Assembly: GCA_028565635.1 (NCBI GenBank)
Contig: JAOXYB010000006.1
Span: 26,696 to 42,593, forward strand
Length of the DNA: 15,898 bases
Source of the DNA: Phoronis ovalis
Lineage: Eukaryota > Phoronida > Phoronidae
Direction of reading: 5' to 3'
Part shown: in pieces, positions 11,101 through 15,898 of the stretch
How the letters are laid out: each line of letters begins with the position of its first letter
How positions within the stretch are numbered: position 1 is the stretch's first letter
The notes under the pieces: generated by a model
Database searches by the model: none
Seen by the model: only the letters and a program-made list of their open reading frames with translations
What the model was told of the DNA's origin: nothing
Translations under genes and position numbers: made by a program

Positions 11101-12090
11101 GTAGTACTTTCATGAATGAGCAAGGTACATAGCTCTGACTGTAGTTCATACCAATGACGAGCTATACAAGTTATTGTTCAAAATTTGGGCTTACCAAGAA
11201 TAAAATTCACAATGTCAAAACAATTGTTTAATGCCGGCTCTTCAAAATACAAAAGGAAGTTTTATTGTCGTTCTCTCTACAGTTTTACAGTTCAAATAGC
11301 TAGTACTATATAGACACCAAATACTGGCAATCGTGCAGAATGTTAGAGAAATGCATGTAACCATCACAACACAAAATGTCTACCCGCATCCTTTATGTTA
11401 AAAACATTACTTTTGGCACAAATGTATTAAATTTTAAAATCCATTAGCTATCAGACTAACACTTGAAACCATAGCCTCATTATGACATCTACATCTATAA
11501 CAAATGCAGGGCACGGAAATAAAGCGGGATTTCCATCCAATTAATACACAGTACCAAATAATAAGCCCCAGGGATAGTATGAAAAGCTATTTATTAATTT
11601 TTTACAAACATAATTTTAGGTTGATGTGCAAACAAAAAATTGTACAGATACATCCTTCATTTTTGACCTACCTATTACAATTACACTGCATTTCCCAAGA
11701 CTGAATTTATATAATTCGCACGAAGCCCAAATTGCTACAAAGCCAGATGTGGTGTCCATATTATATTTTTTACCTTTTGGACTTTCATCCTTTACATTTC
11801 TTACACTAGCTACATTGTAACAATGTAACATAGAAAAAATAGCATCAAGAAATGCCAGACCTCAAGTCAATACAGTCACAAACAATGTTCAGCCATTTTA
11901 TGCAAGTAGCACATGTAGACAATTCCAAAATGCTGACATCAGCAGGAAAGATGGTGAGTGTGTATAATGCTCGGTTGTACCTGACAGTTTGGGAAAAACT
12001 ATTCAAGTCAAAATGCAGATGAATACAACTAAGAATATAACACCAAGAGGGGGGTACTCGAGTTATAATCATATTTGCTTTCTATATAGA

Positions 12091-12122
<32 letters not shown>

Positions 12123-14725
12123 ACAAATGCAAGAAAGTGACAAGAGACACTGACAAAAAGGGACAGGCATTTCTTAATACTGCGCAAATTTAAAATTATA
12201 ACTTAGCATTTAGTGTGTGCTACCACAAATTTGTAAATTTCCATGCACCTCAATCTTTCTTCCCTCAACCACAGTGCCGTTCAATTTCTCTCGTGCTCGA
12301 TCAGCTTCCGCACTATTTTGGAAAGTTACAAAACCAAATCCCTGCATGCATGAGGAAAATAAGGAAGCATGCATTAATATCGTGCAGTCAACATAACATG
12401 ACAGCATCATTAAAACAGTTCAACCTTTGTCTCAGTATAGTTTGATACACATGTACATGCTATTTTGTACATGAGAGAGATGGGAAAATAGGACTCCATG
12501 CAAGAGTCTCTACTAAGCGCATGCGCATGCGACTAAGCACGCACGACGACAGGGCAGATATGTGAGACAAAAACATCGAAGCTAGGTTAATTTTTTAGCT
12601 TTTGTTTACAAGTGGCATTATTTATCAGGTGACATATGAGTTAAATAGAGACAAAGAACATAGAATGTGTAAGCTCCTTGCTGACAAGCAAAATTCAAAC
12701 AGACAGTAAATAAACAGAAGTCTTGCATTTTATATTTTTTCTGATGGGAAACGGCTTTTTTGTATTCAATTAAATGAAAGAATATATTGCAAATATTATA
12801 TTAACCAAATGAGTAATACATAAAACGAACAAAATAAGATCAAACATTGTAAAAAACAGAAGACTCAAACTCTCAGTACCCCTTATCAAGAAATTAAGTC
12901 AAGCACAGAAAATTGTTAGACAAATGATAAGAAATACTTTATGCAGTACCTTAGATCAGGTACTCTTTAGATTTAAACTGCAAAAATTAACTCAACTTTT
13001 CAAAATAAGTAAAGACAGAAAAAAGAAAAGACAAGAGACAAAAGACTTATCAAGAATGTTAAATACAGAAGATTGATTGCAGAGAGCCTACACGCTACAT
13101 GGTAGAGCACAAAAGGGGGCAAAGAACAATAGCAGGAAGAAAGAATACTGAGGCAAGGATGGTGACGTCCCTTGCCGAAGATTACTTGTAATACAATGGG
13201 CTTGCTATGTTGTTAAAGCATCTAAAAATTTCTTGCATAAGTTACACAGAAATTATTTAGTTTTCTCTTAAAGAATTTTAAATATAAATATTTAAAGACT
13301 TGCAATTACAAGTGGCTGTGAATTTGTAGCACATTAACTGATAGTATATATGCAAATATGTTGACCTTTATTGCAAGGTATGTTAAAAGAGACCAATGGA
13401 TATTTAATTTTCTTACATGTTTTTTTTCATTACGGTATGTACATGATCAAGATTTCAGTAAGGGACGTCAACCATTCATAATAATAAATAGACTTTATAC
13501 ATAAATACTTGTTTTTATGCTGCATTAAATTGCTCAAATATTAACACTAGATTTTACTAAAAATCTAACATTTTTCCCATCCCATAACTTTGATTAGAAC
13601 TTAAGCAGCATGAAATTCAGCTTTGTATAAAACTTCAAAATTATTCTAGAATTTCCAGCAGGTATTATATTAGTATAGGTATATGTCCAGAATGATCACA
13701 GACTATATATAATGGAGCACTTTTCATGTCAGATTTTTAGTTCAATCCCTGTTCAAATTACTATCTTTGGAAAAAAAAATGCCTGGTGTGATATTCAAAT
13801 TCCATGGAGTTTGATGAAGCTTGCATACAGAATTTGGTCATTTTAGGACTATATTCACCATGAAAATCAGTTTAAGTTAATGTACTGTAAGAATCAAACA
13901 TGTATTAGAATGAGATGGAACTATATACAAACAGATTCAGAACCAGTTTTATCCCCAATTTACAGGAATTTTTTAAGCTTGGAATACTACAGACAAAATT
14001 TTGTTAACTTCTATTTTAGAAGACAATGGGTTTTTGGGAGTTAAGCCAAGAAATCGTTCTTTTGTTGTTCTGTTACATATTCCAACATATATTACATACT
14101 AAACTCATTTATAACATTTCTATTAATTTCCAGTAGTAAGCACTGTAATTTGAATACCACACCATTACTTCAAACATTATATAATATCAAGGTAATAAGA
14201 TACATGGAAATCAAATATTGAACATACCTTCGATCCTCTTTCATTAAAAATAATTTCTACATCCAATATTGTACCAAACTGCTAAAACACAAGAAAATAA
14301 CAGATCAAACTTTTACAGATACTGTTCACTGTTTAAACTTTCTCAGCAACCTTGAATGGGTTAAAAAGTTTAAAACAAGAAACCAGTTAGAATTACTTCT
14401 TGCAAACTTGGTAACATTCTTATTCCTGTAATGATGATGTTATTACTTTTCAGACAAAATATTTTATCTTCTCAACTAAAATGTATTCATATGACAAGTT
14501 CATGCCAAGACAACATAAGAGGAAATTGTACAACCATATACATGCAATTGCTTATTTTATAAATTACACTATACCAGAGCTTACCCCTAGTAAATTCCTT
14601 AAATCTGCTTCTCTAAACCGGAAGGGAATATTTGATACATGTAAACGTTTTGGACCTTGATCTGCGGCTAACCCGGTAGATTCTGGCGAGTTTGCTGGAG
14701 GCTGTCCAGGGACTACTTCTGCTGG
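5148..14725 (-). CDS. RBFOX: RBFOX family (fox-1/A2BP1) splicing factor, 5'-truncated by the window; 11 exons A-K
   Basis: Nuclear RNA-binding protein that binds (U)GCAUG in pre-mRNA introns and switches alternative exons on or off by position. Coding exons (minus strand): 14725-14585, 14281-14228, 12341-12249, 9837-9771, 8715-8559, 8344-8284, 7727-7639, 6993-6949, 6135-6094, 5551-5479, 5192-5148. All introns are GT-AG, and the join stays open for 288 codons before TAG. In visible numbering, the RRM spans about 26-103, with RNP2 LHVSNI (28-33) and RNP1 KGFGFVTF (65-72). The RNA-contacting residues known from human RBFOX1 are kept: Phe35, Phe67, Phe69, Arg93 and Arg103 (human F126, F158, F160, R184, R194). 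The tail is Ala/Tyr-rich low complexity and ends in RFTPY, matching the RFAPY nuclear-localisation end of vertebrate RBFOX. The start codon and N-terminus are not in the window. Family identity is very secure; exons H and I are the least certain parts. Confidence 0.96.
5479..5551 (-). CDS. RBFOX: RBFOX exon [21 protein letters not shown]
   Basis: 73 nt, phase 2 in and phase 0 out. The acceptor is ttgtatttcag and the donor GGG/gtaagt. It encodes [20 protein letters not shown] followed by AGYG. This corresponds to [24 protein letters not shown] of vertebrate RBFOX (REYTTDPY against RVYAADPY). It is the conserved Tyr-rich segment before the terminal exon. Confidence 0.92.
6094..6135 (-). CDS. 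RBFOX: RBFOX exon I: 42-nt putative cassette exon
   Basis: 42 nt, phase 2 to 2. The acceptor has a strong pyrimidine tract (tgtattttcttccag) and the donor is TTATG/gtgagt. It encodes [13 protein letters not shown] between split codons. Joined to exon J it gives a Cys, where skipping both H and I gives Gly followed by YAPGREY. The exon can be removed without a frameshift. Gln/Thr/Pro content is compatible with a disordered tail. Assignment rests on splice signals and frame, not on recognisable homology. Confidence 0.7.
6949..6993 (-). CDS. RBFOX: RBFOX exon H: 45-nt putative cassette exon
   Basis: 45 nt, phase 2 to 2. The acceptor is attctttgttag and the donor ACTGG/gtaagt. It encodes [14 protein letters not shown] between two split Gly codons. 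There is no clear counterpart in the vertebrate protein that I can recall, but both splice sites are good and the frame stays open. Being a multiple of three with equal phases, it can be skipped without disturbing the frame. A downstream AG gives a frame that hits a stop in exon J. Inclusion level is unknown. Confidence 0.75.
7583..7588 (-). promoter_or_regulatory. TGCATG about 50 nt downstream of exon G
   Basis: Sense TGCATG in the first part of the G-H intron, at a distance from the donor where RBFOX typically promotes inclusion of the upstream exon. Function inferred from position only. Confidence 0.4.
7639..7727 (-). CDS. RBFOX: RBFOX exon G: Ala/Tyr-rich low-complexity segment
   Basis: 89 nt, phase 0 in and phase 2 out. 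The acceptor is tataattacag and the donor GCAGG/gtaagt. It encodes [20 protein letters not shown] and then SAAATYALA plus two bases of a Gly codon. The repeated Tyr in an Ala-rich background fits the RBFOX C-terminal domain, where tyrosines promote higher-order assembly. A sense TGCATG lies about 50 nt downstream of the donor. That is a typical position for RBFOX enhancing inclusion of an upstream exon. Confidence 0.9.
8284..8344 (-). CDS. RBFOX: RBFOX exon [21 protein letters not shown]
   Basis: 61 nt, phase 2 in and phase 0 out. The acceptor is acaatttcag and the donor CAG/gtaaag. It encodes [20 protein letters not shown]. This corresponds to the VYQDGFYGADIYG segment of vertebrate RBFOX, so the exon is anchored by homology as well as frame. 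Confidence 0.92.
8559..8715 (-). CDS. RBFOX: RBFOX exon E: Ala-rich segment with RGG-like motif
   Basis: 157 nt, phase 1 in and phase 2 out. The acceptor is atttcttttag and the donor GCAGC/gtaagt. It encodes [20 protein letters not shown] and then a run rich in Ala with Gln, Tyr and Thr (visible 119-171). The AALRGV start matches the ALRG region of protostome RBFOX, and corresponds to AAYRGAHLRGRG in vertebrates. RGG/RG-type arginines followed by low complexity are typical of the family's C-terminal activity domain. Poly-Ala encoding makes this stretch locally GC-rich in otherwise AT-rich DNA. Confidence 0.92.
8716..9770 (-). other. RBFOX: D-E intron, 1055 nt
   Basis: Phase-1 intron located where vertebrate RBFOX has extra linker exons. 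I searched for a phase 1-1 exon resembling [15 protein letters not shown] and saw none. Two sense TGCATG lie at 8854-8859 and 9087-9092, and one near the donor at 9642-9647. Confidence 0.7.
9771..9837 (-). CDS. RBFOX: RBFOX exon D: end of RRM and linker
   Basis: 67 nt, entering in phase 0 and leaving in phase 1. The acceptor is ctgcatatag and the donor AATG/gtgagt. It encodes [20 protein letters not shown] plus PN and the first base of an Ala codon. [10 protein letters not shown] is the family-typical end of the RRM and includes Arg103, which contacts RNA in human RBFOX1 (R194). The linker is shorter than in vertebrates: the segment around [20 protein letters not shown] is absent here. Either it is lost in this lineage or it lies in a small exon that I did not find in the 1055-nt intron that follows. 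Confidence 0.95.
12089..12122. repeat. Compound microsatellite (TA)n(ATA)n
   Basis: An alternating TA tract to about 12108 continues into (AAT)n to 12122, in the C-D intron, about 130 nt downstream of the exon C donor on the minus strand. Confidence 0.9.
12242..12247 (-). promoter_or_regulatory. TGCATG overlapping the 5' splice site of exon C
   Basis: The donor reads GAG/gTGCATGG on the minus strand, so the RBFOX motif starts at intron position +2. RBFOX bound here would compete directly with U1 snRNP. The motif also explains why the donor departs from GTRAGT. Confidence 0.8.
12249..12341 (-). CDS. RBFOX: RBFOX exon C: 93-nt RNP1 exon, candidate autoregulated cassette
   Basis: 93 nt, phase 0 to 0, encoding 31 residues from GFGFVTF to EGRKIE (visible 66-96). 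It contains RNP1 with Phe67 and Phe69 and Arg93, so it is essential for RNA binding. The length equals the vertebrate 93-nt RRM exon whose skipping yields an RRM-deleted protein. The acceptor is catgcatgcag/GGA and the donor is GAG/gtgcatgg. The donor departs from GTRAGT at positions 3 to 6 and looks weak. Both splice sites contain or abut TGCATG, the RBFOX target. Skipping joins exon B (GSK) to exon D (VNN) in frame. The exon is certain; its autoregulation is inferred. Confidence 0.97.
12345..12350 (-). promoter_or_regulatory. TGCATG abutting the 3' splice site of exon C
   Basis: The minus strand reads ttttcctcaTGCATGcag/GGATTT. The RBFOX motif lies between the pyrimidine tract and the CAG acceptor, where bound protein would block U2AF. 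Upstream or splice-site-overlapping RBFOX sites are usually repressive. Confidence 0.8.
12368..12373 (-). promoter_or_regulatory. Second TGCATG upstream of exon C
   Basis: Sense TGCATG whose 3' end lies 27 nt upstream of the first base of exon C, within the likely branch-point region. It adds to the repressive cluster. Confidence 0.65.
12497..12530 (-). promoter_or_regulatory. Distal GCATG cluster upstream of exon C
   Basis: One sense TGCATG (12502-12497) and two sense GCATG in a GCGCATGCGCATGC-like run (12530-12520), 156-190 nt upstream of exon C. GCATG is the minimal RBFOX core. The run is also a CG-containing palindrome, so part of it could be a short repeat. Confidence 0.5.
13159..13475. 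repeat. Inverted repeat pair, possible MITE or intronic stem
   Basis: ATGGTGACGTCCCTT (13159-13173) is matched in reverse complement by AAGGGACGTCAACCAT (13460-13475), with one inserted base, about 290 bp apart. The left arm also pairs locally (GGCAAGG 13152-13158 with CCTTGCC 13170-13176). The ends could be terminal inverted repeats of a roughly 317-bp nonautonomous element, but no clear target duplication is visible. Alternatively the arms pair in the pre-mRNA. Confidence 0.4.
14228..14281 (-). CDS. RBFOX: RBFOX exon B: 54-nt RRM exon ([18 protein letters not shown])
   Basis: 54 nt, phase 0 to 0. The acceptor is gtgttttag and the donor AAG/gtatgt. It encodes [18 protein letters not shown], one substitution (Thr for Lys at the fourth residue) from the vertebrate RBFOX peptide. 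It carries RRM strand beta2 and the NERGSK loop leading into RNP1. Its length and phase match the vertebrate 54-nt exon, so this part of the gene structure is conserved. Confidence 0.97.
14541..14546 (-). promoter_or_regulatory. TGCATG about 40 nt downstream of exon A
   Basis: Sense TGCATG in the 303-nt A-B intron, 38 nt past the exon A donor. The position fits an RBFOX enhancer of exon A. There is no other evidence. Confidence 0.35.
14585..14725 (-). CDS. RBFOX: RBFOX exon A: N-terminal linker and first part of RRM (beta1, RNP2, alpha1)
   Basis: 141 nt, phase 0 at both ends. The acceptor is ccattttag and the donor GGG/gtaagc. It encodes 47 residues: a Pro/Ser-rich linker (1-25), then [20 protein letters not shown] (26-45). 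This holds RNP2 and Phe35, the aromatic that stacks on the RNA in human RBFOX1 (F126). Human RBFOX1 has DPDLRQMFG where this protein has EADLRNLLG, a mild divergence in helix 1. The matching vertebrate exon is of similar length (144 nt from memory). The upstream exons that must precede it were not found. Confidence 0.95.
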
Positions 14726-15595
14726 CTAAAATGGTAATATTTCACATTGAATATAATAGCTGAATATTAGGGAGATGTAGGCTACATATTTTTATTCTGT
14801 TGTACTGGTAGATAATGTATTTCTAGAAAATTGGCCAATGATGCTTTCAATATAACAGAGACATTTGAGACCCAATCAACACAGTTGGGAATGTTGATCA
14901 CAATTTGTAGTACCTAATGAACTTTACTTTATAAGAAGTTGAACAATGAAAAATAATTTTAACAGCAACATTCTTACATATAACTAATTATTTAGACTTG
15001 CTAAAGACAGCTGGACCAAAAATTTTAACAGACATCAATAGCTTGAGGAAATATCTTTATACAACACAAAATATCATATTTTCCGTGTTTATATATGATT
15101 TAATAAAAAAAAATATATAATTAATCACGAAATTAAAAATTTTGAGTAGTGATTTAAATTTATATTTTAATCATAATCAAATGCAACATTATCAGAATAA
15201 AAACTAATAGTATCAAAAGTATTCTAATTATTTTGTTCATGTTTTTATCTGAAACTCTGGATTGTGCTGTTTATCAGAGTGAAACCTTTATTCTTAGAAA
15301 ACCATGAAATGGAGCAGTGTTGTCAACTTGTACAACTGCGTTATCTTACTGTGTGATTTCTCATTGTCAGAATTAAACACAAAACAACTGCAAATGAAAT
15401 ATGAGATCTCCATTACCTTTACCACAGATCATATAGTAATTACAGCCCGAGGCAAAACTGATCAGCTTTTGTTTTTCATATTGAAGATTTTCAAATTTGC
15501 AAGCTCTGGATAAGCCATATAAAAAGTTAATGGAAACACTTCCCAGTGTATTAAACATGGTGTTAAAATCATAATGGGCTGGAGTCTAAAGCTCT
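14726..15595 (-). other. RBFOX: Intron upstream of exon A; no exon seen
   Basis: Exon A starts with an intron acceptor in phase 0, so at least one more coding exon lies upstream. None is recognisable here. The region is AT-rich, with a strongly AT-biased tract at about 15095-15180. A 69-codon frame at 15304-15513 looks like chance. Confidence 0.6.
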
Positions 15596-15787
15596 GTTCT
15601 CACGGGACCAAATTATCGCGATAAAACTTACGTGAAAGATTAATCTACCATTTTTTACGTCGTGCGAACGCTTGCGAGATTAATCCTGAACGATAAATCA
15701 CTCATTTTCAATCCACCAAAAGGAGGTGGATTGAAAATAAATATCGCAATTGAAACTAAAAATCGCGATTGTTTATGCCGTGTGAAC
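15596..15787. mobile_element. Foldback / MITE-like element with terminal inverted repeats
   Basis: The left end GTTCTCACGG...ATCGCGAT (15596-15622) matches the reverse complement of the right end ATCGCGAT...CCGTGTGAAC (15762-15787) over both blocks, with a less conserved spacer. Inside is a perfect 14-bp hairpin, ATTTTCAATCCACC (15704-15717) with its complement at 15725-15738, and a 7-base loop. It has no coding capacity, so it would be nonautonomous. It is richer in CG than its flanks. No target duplication is evident. A related unit continues to about 15820, so the true borders may be wider. Confidence 0.5.
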
Positions 15788-15818
15788 GGTGGACGATTTT
15801 TCTTGCGATCACTCATTT
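15661..15818. repeat. Diverged direct repeat pair within the foldback element
   Basis: CGTGCGAACG...ATCACTCATTT (15661-15707) and CGTGTGAACG...ATCACTCATTT (15779-15818) share both end blocks with a variable middle. The second copy runs past the right inverted repeat, suggesting a composite or nested element. Confidence 0.5.
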
Positions 15819-15898
15819 CCCGAAACATTCATCGTAAATTCATATCTAGTAAAAAAACAGCTGATCAATGAATGACGGCATGTCACTTACAGCCAATC

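Larger units (their letters stand above)
9838..12248 (-). other. RBFOX: C-D intron, 2411 nt
   Basis: The largest intron, starting at the weak gtgcat donor. Apart from the microsatellite and the donor-overlapping TGCATG, it is AT-rich with no recognisable exon. Small opposed frames at 11504-11831 show no family features. A dual inverted frame there is probably chance. Confidence 0.75.
12342..14227 (-). other. RBFOX: B-C intron, 1886 nt
   Basis: Contains the TGCATG/GCATG cluster near exon C and an inverted repeat pair (13159-13173 with 13460-13475). Also present are a purine-rich stretch near 13015-13060 and a short AGTACC/GGTACT hairpin near 12945-12965. No further exon was recognised. Confidence 0.75.

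Noticed and set aside
11504-11831. Overlapping 64-71 codon frames on both strands
   Set aside because: They lie within the C-D intron, have no recognisable domain, and the mutual mirror of stop-poor frames is enough to explain them.
12210-12410. 66-codon minus frame containing GFGFVTF as a stand-alone ORF
   Set aside because: It is exon C plus intron read-through on both sides. The exon ends exactly at GAG/gt, as in other RBFOX genes.

Overview
The window is from an animal genome: spliceosomal GT-AG introns, AT-rich noncoding DNA and small dispersed inverted repeats. It is dominated by one gene on the minus strand, an RBFOX (fox-1 / A2BP1) RNA-binding splicing factor. Eleven consecutive coding exons, from the first half of the RRM to the stop codon, can be joined without breaking frame between 14725 and 5148 (867 nt, 288 residues plus stop). 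The RRM is nearly identical to that of vertebrate RBFOX. The C-terminal half is Ala/Tyr-rich with an AALRGV-type segment, which suggests an invertebrate, probably a protostome. The species cannot be named from the sequence. The first exons and the start codon lie outside the window, beyond 15898 or hidden in the upstream intron.

Layout, left to right: 1-592, apparent intron of a neighbouring plus-strand gene, containing a GC-rich repeat (about 240-400) and a 16-bp direct repeat. 593-645, a probable last coding exon of that gene, ending in an acidic Tyr-containing tail. 646-2490, noncoding or repeat-derived DNA. 2490-5147, the inferred long RBFOX 3' UTR, with one AATAAA signal at 2519-2524. 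5148-14725, RBFOX exons K to A, with the largest introns on either side of the RRM exon C. 14726-15898, upstream intron or flank, with a foldback, MITE-like element at 15596-15787. The two genes would be convergent (tail to tail).

The most interesting signal is regulatory. The 93-nt exon C (12249-12341) encodes RNP1 and the second half of the RRM, and can be skipped without a frameshift. RBFOX's own target TGCATG lies directly against its 3' splice site (TGCATG followed by CAG) and overlaps its weak 5' splice site (GAG/gTGCATG). More copies occur about 27 and 156 nt upstream. This is the arrangement expected for negative autoregulation producing a dominant-negative isoform lacking RRM function, as reported for vertebrate RBFOX genes. 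Across 5148-14725 I count 12 sense TGCATG against 5 antisense. Two consecutive exons near the C-terminus, H (45 nt) and I (42 nt), are multiples of three with matching phases, so they are candidate cassette exons.
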